NCBI RefSeq assembly: GCF_004342265.1
Contig: NZ_SMCS01000008.1
Location: forward strand, 124,001 to 188,000
Direction: 5' to 3'
Source: Luteibacter rhizovicinus
GTDB taxonomy: Bacteria > Pseudomonadota > Gammaproteobacteria > Xanthomonadales > Rhodanobacteraceae
DNA: 64,000 nucleotides
This document shows, piece by piece, positions 45,403-55,122 of this stretch. The translations under genes were made by a program, and so were the position numbers. The notes beneath the pieces are model-generated. The model was not told the DNA's origin. It searched no databases and worked only from the letters and a program-made list of their open reading frames with translations. Position 1 is the stretch's first letter. Every line of letters begins with the position of its first letter.

Positions 45403-45939
45403 TTACTTGTTGTCGGCGATATAGCGCTTCATGCCGGCTTCGATCTCGGCCTTCGCCTCGTCGGCGCCGACCCAACCGTCGATCTTGACCCACTTGCCCT
45501 TCTCCAGGTCCTTGTAGTGCTCGAAGAAGTGGCCGATGCGCTCCAGCCAGTGGCCGGAAACTTCCTTGATGTCCTTGATGTGCGAATAGCCCGCGAACAC
45601 CTTGGAGATCGGCACGACGACCAGCTTCTCGTCGGCGCCGGCTTCGTCGGTCATCTTGAGCATGCCGACCGGATGGCAGCGAATGACCGAGCCCGGGACC
45701 AGCGGCAGGGGAAGGATGACCAGCGCGTCCAGCGGATCGCCGTCGCCACCCAGGGTGCCCGGCACATAGCCGTAGTTGCAGGGATAGCGCATCGGGGTCG
45801 AAAGGATGCGGTCGACGAAGATGGCGCCGCTTTCCTTGTCGACTTCGTACTTGACCGGCTCGGCGTCTTTCGGAATCTCGATGATGACGTTGATTTCGTT
45901 CGGCACGTCACGGCCGGCTGGAACGAGATGGAGGCCCAT
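45403..45939 (-). CDS. ppa: Inorganic pyrophosphatase, family I
   Basis: This 178-residue soluble enzyme hydrolyses PPi to phosphate. Signature residues are EIPKDAEPVKYEVDKESGAI, DRILSTPMRYPCNYGYVPGT and the catalytic GDGDPLDALV, then KVFAGYSHIKDI. The start ATG 45939 gives the standard length; an in-frame extension upstream has no support. It lies near hppA and pfp, two other PPi enzymes. Confidence 0.97.
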   Translation of the reverse strand: MGLHLVPAGRDVPNEINVIIEIPKDAEPVKYEVDKESGAIFVDRILSTPMRYPCNYGYVPGTLGGDGDPLDALVILPLPLVPGSVIRCHPVGMLKMTDEAGADEKLVVVPISKVFAGYSHIKDIKEVSGHWLERIGHFFEHYKDLEKGKWVKIDGWVGADEAKAEIEAGMKRYIADNK

Positions 45940-46041
45940 GGGCATTCCTTGGATTCGGTGGGGAAAAGTTGGCCGACAAGGATACCAAAACAAGGCGGGG
46001 CGCCGTCTGGCGCCCCGCACAGGACCCATCCGGGGGGCGGA

Positions 46042-48168
46042 TTACTTCAGGTGATCCCACAGATAGGTGTACGCCAGTGCCGACATAAATGCGGCCTGCT
46101 TGTTGTCCGCCGCGGCCCCATGGCCACCCTCGATGTTCTCGTACAGGCTGGCGTCGAAGCCCATGGACTGCATTTCCGCGGCCATCTTCCGGGCGTGGAC
46201 GGGCCCTACCCGGTCGTCCCGGGTCGAGGTTGTGAAGAGGACCGGCGGGTACTTGGTGCCGGCTTTCACGTTCTGGTACGGGGAGAAGGTCTGGATATAG
46301 GCCCATTCGTCGGCCTTGTCCGGATCGCCGTACTCGGCCATCCAGGAGGCACCCGCCGACATGTGCGTATAACGCTTCATGTCGAGCAGGGCGACCTGGC
46401 TGACCACCGCACCGTACAGCTGGGGATACTTCGTCAGCATGTTGCCGGCCAGCAGGCCGCCATTGCTGCCGCCCATCATGCCCATGTGCTTCGGCGTGGT
46501 GATCTTGCGGTCGATCAGGTCCTGCGACACCGCCGCGAAGTCCTCGTAGGCGCGCGGACGATTCGCCTTCAGCGCCGCCTGGTGCCAGCGCGGACCGTAT
46601 TCGCCGCCGCCGCGGATATTGGCGATGACGTAGACGCCGCCCTTATCCAGCCACGCGCGGCCGACGCTGCCCGAATAGGCGGGTTGCAGCGAAATTTCGA
46701 AGCCGCCGTAGCCGTAGACGAGCGTTGGATTGTTTCCGTCGGCCTTCATCGACTTCGGTGCGATCTCGAAATAGGGCACGCGAGTGCCGTCCTTCGATGT
46801 GACGAAGTGCTGGCTCACGGCGTACTTCGACGCATCGAAGAACGCCGGGCTGTGCTTCAGCGCTTCCTGTTTGCCCTGGCCGAGCGTGCCGTAGTACAGC
46901 GTCGTGGGCTGGAGGAAGCCGCTCACGGTGAGGAAATACTCGTCGGTATCGTCAGCGTCGATGCCGCCCGCCTGCACCGTACTGAGCGCGGGCGCGCCAC
47001 CCAGCGTTTCGCGTTTCCACGGGCCGTTCGCTTCCGGCGTGAGTACCTCGATGCTGCTGACCACATCGCGCATCACGTTGACGAGCAGGTGGTGACGCGT
47101 CCACGAATAGCCGGCCAGCGAACTATGGGCGTCGGGTTCGAACAGGACGGCGATATCGCGCTTGCCGGCCATGAAATCGTCGAATTTCGCCGCCAGCAGC
47201 GAGCCGGACGCGTACGTCTTGCCGTTCACGGTCCATGCCGTGCGCGGTTCGATCAACAGCCATTCGCGTTGGACGTCGGTGGTCGCATCGTTCGGCACGT
47301 CGATGCGCGTGAGCTTGCCGTCCTTGCCGCGAACATACGTCTCGCTGTTGTAGAACTCGAGCGCACGCTGGACGAAGTCGCGTTCGAAGCCAGGCGTACG
47401 ATCCCGAAAGGCGGAGATCGACATGTCCGTCGGCTTGCCTTCGTATACCGTCGTGGCGGACGCGAGCGGCGTGCCGCGCTTCCATTCCTTGACGATGCGC
47501 GGATAGCTCGACGTCGTCATGGAGCCCGGCCCGAAATCGGTGGCCACGTAGATGTGGTCTTCGTCGATCCATGCGACCTGGCTCTTGGCCTCGGGTAGCG
47601 TAAAGCCGTCGGCGATGAAGGTCTTCGTGACAAGGTCGAATTCACGCACCACGTCTGCGTCGGCACCGCCGCGCGACAGCGATACCAGGCAGCGGCGGTA
47701 ATCCGGCTTCAGGCACTGCGCACCGTGCCATACCCAGTTTTCCTTCTCGCTGGCGGCGAGCGCGTCGATGTCGACGACCGTTTCCCAGGCGGGCTTGTCC
47801 TTGCGGTACTCGGCCAGCGTCGTGCGTCGCCACAGTCCCTTCGGATGCTGCTTGTCGCGCCAGACATTGTAGAAATGGTCGCCGACCTTGTTGACCATCG
47901 GAATCTTCGCATCCGAGTCCAGCACTTCGAGCAGCCGCGACTGCAATGTCGAGAATTCGGGGCCGGAGGCGTACTTGCCGACGGTGTCGGCATTGCGTGC
48001 CTTGACCCAGTCGAGCTGCTTCGCGCCGTCGATATCGTCGAGCCAGAGGTTGGGATCGTCGCTCGCGGGCGTGGCCGCCGGGGCGGAGGAGGTTTTCGGG
48101 GCATCGTGTGCGTGGGTCATGCCACCCAAGGTAAGGGCGACGGCCAGCGCAATCCAGCGTCGGTGCAT
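46042..48168 (-). CDS. Prolyl oligopeptidase family serine peptidase (S9A), exported
   Basis: The 708-residue product has signal peptide MHRRWIALAVALTLGGMTHA, an N-terminal beta-propeller (about 60-440) and a C-terminal alpha/beta hydrolase. Catalytic Ser is in GGSNGGLL, the Asp region follows in TSTRDDRVGPVHARKMA, and His is in IEGGHGAA. NPTLVYGYGGFEIS and GGEYGPRWHQAALK are typical of S9A. It cleaves short peptides after proline, here probably in the periplasm. An in-frame ATG 20 codons upstream is less likely because it precedes the signal peptide. Confidence 0.94.
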   Translation of the reverse strand: MHRRWIALAVALTLGGMTHAHDAPKTSSAPAATPASDDPNLWLDDIDGAKQLDWVKARNADTVGKYASGPEFSTLQSRLLEVLDSDAKIPMVNKVGDHFYNVWRDKQHPKGLWRRTTLAEYRKDKPAWETVVDIDALAASEKENWVWHGAQCLKPDYRRCLVSLSRGGADADVVREFDLVTKTFIADGFTLPEAKSQVAWIDEDHIYVATDFGPGSMTTSSYPRIVKEWKRGTPLASATTVYEGKPTDMSISAFRDRTPGFERDFVQRALEFYNSETYVRGKDGKLTRIDVPNDATTDVQREWLLIEPRTAWTVNGKTYASGSLLAAKFDDFMAGKRDIAVLFEPDAHSSLAGYSWTRHHLLVNVMRDVVSSIEVLTPEANGPWKRETLGGAPALSTVQAGGIDADDTDEYFLTVSGFLQPTTLYYGTLGQGKQEALKHSPAFFDASKYAVSQHFVTSKDGTRVPYFEIAPKSMKADGNNPTLVYGYGGFEISLQPAYSGSVGRAWLDKGGVYVIANIRGGGEYGPRWHQAALKANRPRAYEDFAAVSQDLIDRKITTPKHMGMMGGSNGGLLAGNMLTKYPQLYGAVVSQVALLDMKRYTHMSAGASWMAEYGDPDKADEWAYIQTFSPYQNVKAGTKYPPVLFTTSTRDDRVGPVHARKMAAEMQSMGFDASLYENIEGGHGAAADNKQAAFMSALAYTYLWDHLK

Positions 48169-48285
48169 GGTGACTCCGTATTCGAGCGGAATTCCAACAA
48201 TAGCGGAGACCCCACCTGCTTTACCCATGACTTTCGGGACAGGACGGGCGAAGTCGGGCGCCGGTCCGTAGATCGCACCCGAAAG

Positions 48286-48321
48286 AAAGGCCGGAGAAAC
48301 GTCAGGTTTCTCCGGCCTTTT
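48286..48321 (-). terminator. Terminator of hppA
   Basis: AAAGGCCGGAGAAAC / GTTTCTCCGGCCTTT, a perfect 15-bp stem with a 5-nt loop and A/T runs on both sides. It lies 30 bp beyond the hppA stop. Confidence 0.9.
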
Positions 48322-48350
48322 GGATGGCGCCCGATCGGGTCAGCGCCCGA

Positions 48351-50399
48351 TCAGAGCAACGGCACCAGCAGCAGCGCCACGATGTTGATGATCTTGATCA
48401 ACGGGTTCACCGCCGGGCCGGCCGTATCCTTATACGGATCGCCGACGGTGTCGCCGGTAACCGCCGCTTTGTGTGCGTCGGAACCTTTGCCGCCAAGATG
48501 GCCGTCTTCGATATATTTCTTCGCGTTGTCCCATGCACCGCCGCCGGTGGTCATGGAAATGGCGACGAAGAGGCCGGTGACGATCGTACCGATCAGCACG
48601 CCGCCCAGCGCCTGCGCACCGGCTTCCGCGCCGCCGAGTGCCTTGAAGCCGAAGACGACGACTACCGGCACCAGCACCGGCAGCAGTGACGGGATCAGCA
48701 TTTCCTTGATGGCCGAGCGGGTCAGCATATCGACGGCGCGCGAGTAATCGGGCTTCGTCGTGCCTTCCATGATGCCTTTGATCTCGCGGAATTGCCGACG
48801 GACTTCTTCCACCACCGATCCCGCCGCGCGACCGACGGCCTCCATCGCCATGGCGGCGAACAGATAGGGAATCAGGCCGCCTATCAGCAGACCGATGATG
48901 ACGTAGTGGTTCGACAGATCGAAACGGATTTCCGCACCGCCAAAGTGCTCGCTGAGGTTGTGCGTGTAGTCGGCGAACAGGACCAGCGCCGCGAGACCGG
49001 CCGAACCGATCGCATAGCCCTTGGTGACGGCCTTCGTCGTGTTGCCGACCGCGTCGAGAGGATCGGTCACGCCGCGTACTTCGGGCGGCAGGTCGGCCAT
49101 TTCCGCGATGCCGCCGGCGTTATCGGTGATCGGTCCGTAAGCGTCCAGCGCGACGATCATGCCCGTCATGCTCAGCATGGCCGTAGCGGCGATGGCGATA
49201 CCGTAAAGACCAGCCAGTTCGAAAGCGCCCCAGATCGCGGCGCAGACGGCCAGCACCGGAAGCGCGGTGGACTTCATGGAAACGCCCAGTCCCGCGATGA
49301 TATTCGTCGCATGACCGGTAGTGGACGACTGTGCGACATGACGTACCGGTGCGTACTCGGTCGCCGTGTAGTACTCGGTGATGACGACCATGGCACCGGT
49401 CAACACCAGGCCGATGAGCGCGCAGCCGTAGAGGTGTCCTACGCCGTAAGCCGAGTCGCTCATCAACGCTTTCGTGATGGGCCAGAAAGCGATGGCTGCA
49501 AGCAGTGCCGAGACGAACACGCCCGCGTACAGCGCATTCATGATTTTGCCGCCGCGCGTTTTCACGAAGAACGTGCCGATGACCGACGCGACGATCGATG
49601 CGCCGCCGAGTACCAGCGGAAACAGTACGCCGGAAGGACCGGTCTGCGCGGCCATGATGCCGCCGAGCAGCATCGTGGCGATCAGCGTCACCGCATACGT
49701 CTCGAACAGATCCGCGGCCATGCCGGCGCAGTCGCCCACGTTGTCGCCCACGTTGTCGGCGATCACGGCCGGATTGCGCGGGTCGTCTTCGGGAATGCCC
49801 GCTTCGACTTTGCCGACCAGATCGGCCCCCACGTCGGCACCCTTGGTGAAGATGCCGCCGCCAAGGCGCGCGAAAATGGAAATCAGCGACGATCCGAATG
49901 CCAGGCCGACGAGTGCATGCAGGGCGTGCGTCTGTTCATAGCCCAGATGGCGCAGCACGCCGTAGTAACCCGCGACGCCCAGCAAGCCGAGGCCGACCAC
50001 CAGCATTCCGGTAACGGCGCCGCCGCGGAAGGCGACGGTCAGGGCAGAAGAAAGGCCGCTTCTGGCGGCCTCTGCGGTACGGACATTGGCACGAACCGAA
50101 ACGTTCATGCCGATGTAGCCAGCGGCCCCCGAGAGCAGCGCCCCCAGCGCGAACCCGATCGCGGTACCCCATTCGAGGAAGACGCCCAGCAGCAGGAACA
50201 AGACGATGCCGACGGCACCGATCGTGGCGTACTGGCGGTTGAGGTAGGCGCGTGCGCCCTCCTGGATAGCGTCGGCGATCTCCCGCATTCGCTCGTTGCC
50301 GGGCGATTGCGCCAGCACCCAGCGTACGGACAATGCCCCGTACACAATCGCAACGACCGCACATCCCAGCGCGATCCATAAACCGTACTGCTGCAGCAT
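48351..50399 (-). CDS. hppA: Membrane-bound proton-translocating pyrophosphatase
   Basis: The 682-residue integral membrane protein has about 16 helices. It couples PPi hydrolysis to ion pumping. The catalytic loop [39 protein letters not shown] and the C-terminal [20 protein letters not shown] are intact. [10 protein letters not shown] carries Lys where K+-dependent enzymes have Ala, which predicts the K+-independent H+-pumping class. The ATG at 50399 is chosen because it begins the first helix; an upstream extension to 50510 is not membrane-like. Confidence 0.96.
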   Translation of the reverse strand: MLQQYGLWIALGCAVVAIVYGALSVRWVLAQSPGNERMREIADAIQEGARAYLNRQYATIGAVGIVLFLLLGVFLEWGTAIGFALGALLSGAAGYIGMNVSVRANVRTAEAARSGLSSALTVAFRGGAVTGMLVVGLGLLGVAGYYGVLRHLGYEQTHALHALVGLAFGSSLISIFARLGGGIFTKGADVGADLVGKVEAGIPEDDPRNPAVIADNVGDNVGDCAGMAADLFETYAVTLIATMLLGGIMAAQTGPSGVLFPLVLGGASIVASVIGTFFVKTRGGKIMNALYAGVFVSALLAAIAFWPITKALMSDSAYGVGHLYGCALIGLVLTGAMVVITEYYTATEYAPVRHVAQSSTTGHATNIIAGLGVSMKSTALPVLAVCAAIWGAFELAGLYGIAIAATAMLSMTGMIVALDAYGPITDNAGGIAEMADLPPEVRGVTDPLDAVGNTTKAVTKGYAIGSAGLAALVLFADYTHNLSEHFGGAEIRFDLSNHYVIIGLLIGGLIPYLFAAMAMEAVGRAAGSVVEEVRRQFREIKGIMEGTTKPDYSRAVDMLTRSAIKEMLIPSLLPVLVPVVVVFGFKALGGAEAGAQALGGVLIGTIVTGLFVAISMTTGGGAWDNAKKYIEDGHLGGKGSDAHKAAVTGDTVGDPYKDTAGPAVNPLIKIINIVALLLVPLL

Positions 50400-50515
50400 C
50401 GAAGCCTCCCCGAATTGTAGGAGCCCGCATGGGGCCCGGAGCCGTGCGCATGGCACGGCTGGTCCGAGTATAGGCAGGGGAGGCGGGGAGGAGTGTTGTG
50501 CGCTGCGCAAGACAA

Positions 50516-50546
50516 ACGAAAACGCGGCGCCCCGAAGGACGCCGCG
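50516..50546 (-). terminator. Terminator after the RcnB-like pair
   Basis: On the minus strand a CGCGGCG-type stem with a short loop is followed by TTTTCGTTT, 23 bp after the stop of the distal RcnB-like gene. Confidence 0.75.
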
Positions 50547-50568
50547 AAGGGATCGATCGCAGCGATTT

Positions 50569-51018
50569 TTACTGCGACTGCGAGACGATATCCGCGATCA
50601 CGCCCGTGGTGATGGCGATCAGCAGGAAATCGTTACTGTCCGAACGCACCCAGTGATAGCCACGAGGTGGCTCGCGCAACCGGTACGAGCGATAGTCGTT
50701 CACGACGTAGTCGTCGCGACGGTACACATCGGGCGCACGGTGGCCGCGCTCCCAATGACCGCCATGATCGGGCGGCGGACCCCGGCGCTCGGCGCGATTG
50801 TCATAGCGATCGTCGTGTCGATCGCCGTTGCGGTTGCCATTGTCGTGGCGATCGCCTCGCTGGTCGCCTCGTTGATCGTCCCTCTGACCGCCTCGCTGGT
50901 CGTCGCGATGATCGCCCCGCTGCTGATCCTGGTCTTGCTGGGGACGATCCTGGGCGAAGACCGGCGCGGCAGCGCCGACGACGGCAAGGCAGAGGAACGC
51001 ACGGGTAAGCATTTTCAT
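50569..51018 (-). CDS. RcnB-family periplasmic protein (1)
   Basis: The 149-residue product has signal peptide [20 protein letters not shown], a highly charged Gln/Arg/Asp/His repeat region (about 24-85) and a C-terminal RcnB domain ([40 protein letters not shown]). RcnB-type proteins are linked to Ni/Co homeostasis in enterobacteria; the role here is unknown. It is a tandem paralogue of the next gene, with 23 bp between them. Confidence 0.88.
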   Translation of the reverse strand: MKMLTRAFLCLAVVGAAAPVFAQDRPQQDQDQQRGDHRDDQRGGQRDDQRGDQRGDRHDNGNRNGDRHDDRYDNRAERRGPPPDHGGHWERGHRAPDVYRRDDYVVNDYRSYRLREPPRGYHWVRSDSNDFLLIAITTGVIADIVSQSQ

Positions 51019-51041
51019 ATCGATGTCTCCATAAACCCGCT

Positions 51042-51476
51042 TTAGCGGGTAGCGATATCGAGGATCACGCCCGTCGCGATGGCGACAAGCAGGAAATCGT
51101 TATTGTCCGAACGCACCCAGTGATAGCCACGCGGCGGCGGACGCAGGCGGTAGCCCCGATAGTCGTAAACGATATACCGGGGACCGTCATAGCGATGTCC
51201 ACGTTCCCAGTGGCCATAGTGGCCGTAATAACGCGGCGGAGGCGGGCGGTTGTAGTAGTAGCCCGGCGGCGGACGGTGCGCATAGCCGTCGTGACGCCAG
51301 CCACGGTCGTCGTAACGGCGATCGTGACGACGATCGTCACGGCGGTCGTCGCGTCGATCGTATCCATGCCGGTCGTGATCGCGCCCATGGTCGTCGTCGC
51401 GTGGCTGTGCGTTCGCTACGGAAACGGCAGCGACGCAAAGGGCCAGGCTGGCAAGGGCGGTACGCAGAATACTCAT
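51042..51476 (-). CDS. RcnB-family periplasmic protein (2)
   Basis: The 144-residue product has a signal peptide (SILRTALASLALCVAAVSVA), an Arg/Asp/His-rich low-complexity stretch (about 26-65), a Tyr/Pro/Gly region, then the RcnB domain ([40 protein letters not shown]). The C-terminal 50 residues closely match its neighbour, so the two arose by duplication while the low-complexity region diverged. It is the first gene of the pair. Confidence 0.88.
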   Translation of the reverse strand: MSILRTALASLALCVAAVSVANAQPRDDDHGRDHDRHGYDRRDDRRDDRRHDRRYDDRGWRHDGYAHRPPPGYYYNRPPPPRYYGHYGHWERGHRYDGPRYIVYDYRGYRLRPPPRGYHWVRSDNNDFLLVAIATGVILDIATR

Positions 51477-51595
51477 CCGGGTCTCTCCTTCCGGTCGCGA
51501 TGACCGGCGACTCGCATCCTAGGAATGCCAACCTGAACGAGGAACAAGAAGTTGCGAAGTGCCTTTATTTAAACGTCAGGTAGCAAAACAACCGT

Positions 51596-52882
51596 TCAGC
51601 GAATCGAGCCGGGATGGAACTCGAGCGACAGTGACGATGGGCGGCCGTCGAGGCTTAGCGCCGTGCGCTTCTCGGGAGTCCGTGCGACGACCCGGCCCGC
51701 ACGAACGACCGCCAGCCGCGTCGCCTTCAGGCGAATCGCCTCGAACGGATCGCTGGCCTGCAACAGCACGAGGTCGGCGCGGCAACCCGGTTCCAGACCG
51801 TAATCGGCGAGTCCGAGGATGCGGGCGGGATTGACGGTCACGGCGTCGAATGCGCGCCGCACGCCCCGTTCGCTGGTCATCTGCGCGACGTGCAAACCGA
51901 CCGATGCCACGTCGAGCATGTCGCCCGAACCCATGCCGTACCAGGGGTCCATCACGCAGTCGTGTCCAAAGGCGACGGTTACGCCGGCATCCATCAGCTC
52001 CGGCACGCGGGTCATGCCGCGGCGCTTCGGATATGTGTCGTGCCTGCCTTGCAGCGTGATGTTGATGAGCGGGTTGGCGACGGCGTGTACGCCCGCTTCC
52101 GCGATCAGCGGCAGCAGCTTCGAAACATAGTAGTTATCCATGGAATGCATGGACGTCAGATGCGATCCGGTGACGCGCCCCTGCAAGCCTGTACGCACGG
52201 TTTCCGCCGCGAGCGTTTCGATATGCCGAGACATCGGATCGTCCGATTCGTCGCAGTGCATATCGACGGTCAGGCCGCGTTCGGCGGCCAGTTCGCACAA
52301 CCAGCGGATCGATGCGGCGCCGTCGGCCATGGTCCGTTCGAAATGCGGAATCCCGCCGACCACGTCGACACCCATGTCCAGTGCCCGGACGAGATTGCGT
52401 TGCGCGTTCGGTGAACGCAGCAGTCCGTCCTGCGGGAACGCGACCAGTTGCAGATCGATCCACGGCGCGACGCGACGTTTGACGTCCAGCAGTGCTTCGA
52501 CGGCGAGCAGGCGATCGTCGCAGACATCGACGTGGCTGCGGATGGCGAGCAGGCCCTGCGCGACCGCCATGTCGCAATAAGCCATGGCGCGCGCGGCGAT
52601 GGCTTCGACGGTGAGGTCGGGTTTCAGTTCGCCCCATAGCGCGATGCCTTCCAGCAGCGTGCCCGACGCGTTCAGTCGCGGAAGGCCGAGGGACAGCGTG
52701 GCGTCCATATGGAAGTGCGCGTCGACGAAAGGCGGTGTGACAAGGCGGCCCGCCGCGTCGATTTCTTCCGTCCCCATGGCAGGCAACGAAGGTTGCACCG
52801 CGACGATCCGTCCTTGCTGCATGCCGATGTCGATGCCGGTGCGGCCGTCGGGGAGGGTGGCGTTGCGGAGGATCAGATCCAT
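51596..52882 (-). CDS. codA: Cytosine deaminase
   Basis: This 428-residue amidohydrolase converts cytosine to uracil. Metal and substrate residues lie in VDAHFHMDATLSLGLPR, IRSHVDVCDD, VDMHCDESDDPMSRH, TGSHLTSMH and VAFGHDCVMDPWYGMGSGDM, in the order of E. coli CodA. No codB permease is adjacent. Purine or related deaminase activity cannot be excluded. Confidence 0.92.
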   Translation of the reverse strand: MDLILRNATLPDGRTGIDIGMQQGRIVAVQPSLPAMGTEEIDAAGRLVTPPFVDAHFHMDATLSLGLPRLNASGTLLEGIALWGELKPDLTVEAIAARAMAYCDMAVAQGLLAIRSHVDVCDDRLLAVEALLDVKRRVAPWIDLQLVAFPQDGLLRSPNAQRNLVRALDMGVDVVGGIPHFERTMADGAASIRWLCELAAERGLTVDMHCDESDDPMSRHIETLAAETVRTGLQGRVTGSHLTSMHSMDNYYVSKLLPLIAEAGVHAVANPLINITLQGRHDTYPKRRGMTRVPELMDAGVTVAFGHDCVMDPWYGMGSGDMLDVASVGLHVAQMTSERGVRRAFDAVTVNPARILGLADYGLEPGCRADLVLLQASDPFEAIRLKATRLAVVRAGRVVARTPEKRTALSLDGRPSSLSLEFHPGSIR

Positions 52883-52946
52883 GGGCTCAAGCTTTGTCGA
52901 ATGTGGGGATGAATGTAGGGCGCGAGCGTCGCGTGCGTTTGCCCTC

Positions 52947-53020
52947 TGTGGGAGCGCGCCTGCGCGCGATAGACGTCTCGGTGCACCGTAACGTCTATCG
53001 CGCGCAGGCGCGCTCCCACA
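52947..53020. repeat. REPIN-like element, 30-bp perfect arms
   Basis: The left arm 52947-52976 begins TGTGGGAGCGCGCCTGCGC and its exact reverse complement lies at 52991-53020, separated by 14 bp. It is located between codA and pfp; no gene is in the gap. Confidence 0.9.
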
Positions 53021-53036
53021 TGGATATTTTCGACGG

Positions 53037-54293
53037 TTACCCCGCCTTGAACGCCCTCAGCTTCTTCGGCACCGGGGTATTGCGCAGCGTCACATACATC
53101 GGCAGACCATCCGTTCCATACGGAGGCGGTGCCTCGCCCTGAATCAGCGGTGCAAGATAACGCCGTGCGGCCGCCGTAATGCCGAAGCCATCCTTCGACA
53201 TGAAGTTCTTCGGCATCTTCTTTTCATGGTTGGCGATCTTCTGCAACGGGGCCGCTTCGATCTTCCATTTGTACGGCTCGTCGGACAGGCGCACGATGAC
53301 CGGCATCACGGCGTTCAGCCCTTCGGCCGCGAATTCGACCGCCGCCTTGCCGACGGCATAGGCCTGGTCGGCATCGGTCTTCGATGCCAGGTGGCGCGCG
53401 GAGCGCTGAAGATAGTCGGGCAGGGCCCAGTGATATTTGTAGCCAAGTTTCTCGCGCACCAGCGCGGCAAGGATCGGCGCGGCGCCGCCCAGCTGTGCGT
53501 GGCCGAACGCATCGCGCGCGCCCGATTCGGCGAGGAACGTACCTTCCGGATTCTTCACGCCTTCGGAAACCACGACCGTGCAGTAACCCACGCGCTCCAC
53601 GGTCGCCTTGACCTTCGCGAGGAAGGCCGTCTCGTCGAAGACGTTTTCGGGGAACAGGATGATATGCGGCGCCTGGTCGGCGCCCTGACCGGCGAGCCCG
53701 GCCGCCGCCGCGATCCAGCCGGCATGCCGGCCCATGACCTCGATGATGAAGACCTTGGTCGAGGTCTCGGCCATGGATGCGACGTCGAGACTCGCCTCGC
53801 GTACGGATACCGCGGTGTATTTCGCCACCGACCCGAAGCCGGGGCAGGTATCCGTCACCACCAGATCGTTGTCGATCGTCTTGGGGACGCCGATGCAGTT
53901 CACGTCGTAGCCCAGCGAGTGGCCGATCTGGGAGACCTTGTACGCGGTGTCCGCCGAGTCGTTGCCGCCGTTATAAAGAAAGGTGCGGATGTCGTGCGCG
54001 CGAAATACCTCGATCAGGCGCTCGTACTCGGCCCGGTTTTCCTCCAGCGATTTGAGCTTGTAACGGCACGAGCCGAACGCGCCGCCCGGCGTGTGCCGAA
54101 GCGCGGCGATGTTCGCTTTCGCCTCCTTGGAGGTGTCGATGAGGTCTTCGCGCAGCGCCCCGAGGATGCCGTTCCGGGCGGCATAGACCTTGATGCCCTT
54201 GTCCCGGGCGGTTTCGATGACGCCGGCCGCCGTGGCATTGATGACGGCGGAAACGCCGCCGGACTGGGCGTAGAGGAGTTTTCCCTGGGCCAT
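53037..54293 (-). CDS. pfp: 6-phosphofructokinase, pyrophosphate-dependent type
   Basis: This 418-residue PfkA-superfamily enzyme is of the long PPi-type. YAQSGGVSAVINATAAGVIE binds the phosphate donor, GGNDSADTAYKVSQ and VPKTIDNDL carry the residues that favour PPi over ATP, and EVMGRHAGWIAAAA binds fructose 6-phosphate. The start at 54293 (MAQGKLLYAQ) is chosen; codons upstream to 54362 look non-coding. The PPi preference is inferred from motifs. ppa and hppA are nearby. Confidence 0.9.
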   Translation of the reverse strand: MAQGKLLYAQSGGVSAVINATAAGVIETARDKGIKVYAARNGILGALREDLIDTSKEAKANIAALRHTPGGAFGSCRYKLKSLEENRAEYERLIEVFRAHDIRTFLYNGGNDSADTAYKVSQIGHSLGYDVNCIGVPKTIDNDLVVTDTCPGFGSVAKYTAVSVREASLDVASMAETSTKVFIIEVMGRHAGWIAAAAGLAGQGADQAPHIILFPENVFDETAFLAKVKATVERVGYCTVVVSEGVKNPEGTFLAESGARDAFGHAQLGGAAPILAALVREKLGYKYHWALPDYLQRSARHLASKTDADQAYAVGKAAVEFAAEGLNAVMPVIVRLSDEPYKWKIEAAPLQKIANHEKKMPKNFMSKDGFGITAAARRYLAPLIQGEAPPPYGTDGLPMYVTLRNTPVPKKLRAFKAG

Positions 54294-54456
54294 GCGTCGG
54301 TTCCTTTCGGGAGAGTGGAAGAGTCCTGTCGAGGGTAGCGCGACAGCACGTCTACAAGACAACGGTTTGACGGGGGGCAGGCGCTCCCGTTACTTTGACA
54401 GCCATTTTCTTGGGTTCGGCGACCGGCAAGCCCGGCCGTCGACGTTATGGAGCATT

Positions 54457-55041
54457 ATGCGACTCGTGCTACTCGGTGCGCCCGGTTCGGGCAAGGGCAC
54501 CCAGGCTACCCGCCTCAAAGACCAGCTCGGCATTCCGCACATCTCCACGGGCGATCTGCTTCGCGCCGAGGTGAAGGCGGGGACGGACCTCGGCCTGAAA
54601 GCCAAGGCCATCATGGATGCCGGCAACCTTGTCGCGGACGAAATCCTGCTGGGCATGCTGAAGTCGCGTCTCGCGCAGGACGACGCCAAACCGGGTTTCA
54701 TCCTCGACGGCTATCCGCGCAACCTCGTACAGGCCGACGCGCTCGACAGCCTGCTGGCCAGCATCGGACAGCCGCTCGACGTCGTCATCAAGCTCGAAGT
54801 GCCGGGCGAGGCGATCATCGATCGCTGCAAGATCCGTTTCGAGCAGGAAGGCCGCGCCGATGACAATCCGGAAACGGTGAAGAAGCGCCTCGACATCTAC
54901 GCCGACCAGACAGCACCGGTCGCTAACTTCTACGCCCAGCGCGGGAAGCTGAAGGAAGTGAACGGCGTCGGCGAACTCGACGAAGTGACGCAGCGTATCC
55001 TCGGCGTCCTGGCGACAGGCACCGCCGCCGCCAACGGCTGA
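54457..55041 (+). CDS. adk: Adenylate kinase (short form)
   Basis: This 194-residue enzyme interconverts ATP, AMP and ADP. P-loop GAPGSGKGTQA, AMP-binding PHISTGDLLRAEVKAG and FILDGYPRN are intact. The LID is short (FEQEGRADDNPETVKKRL), lacking the four-Cys zinc site, as in Xanthomonadales enzymes. The start at 54457 gives the standard N-terminus MRLVLLGAPG. Confidence 0.97.
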   Translation: MRLVLLGAPGSGKGTQATRLKDQLGIPHISTGDLLRAEVKAGTDLGLKAKAIMDAGNLVADEILLGMLKSRLAQDDAKPGFILDGYPRNLVQADALDSLLASIGQPLDVVIKLEVPGEAIIDRCKIRFEQEGRADDNPETVKKRLDIYADQTAPVANFYAQRGKLKEVNGVGELDEVTQRILGVLATGTAAANG

Positions 55042-55122
55042 TCGCACGATCCGTCGCCCAGGGCGGCGGATCGTTCTCCGGAGCGCGACCCAGCGCCCGG
55101 ATATTTCGGAAAGCACACAAGC

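Noticed and set aside
45199-47598. 799-codon plus-strand frame across ppa and the prolyl oligopeptidase gene
   Set aside because: Shadow of two well-supported minus-strand genes.
48792-50381. 529-codon plus-strand frame inside hppA
   Set aside because: Antisense to an intact membrane pyrophosphatase with all catalytic loops.
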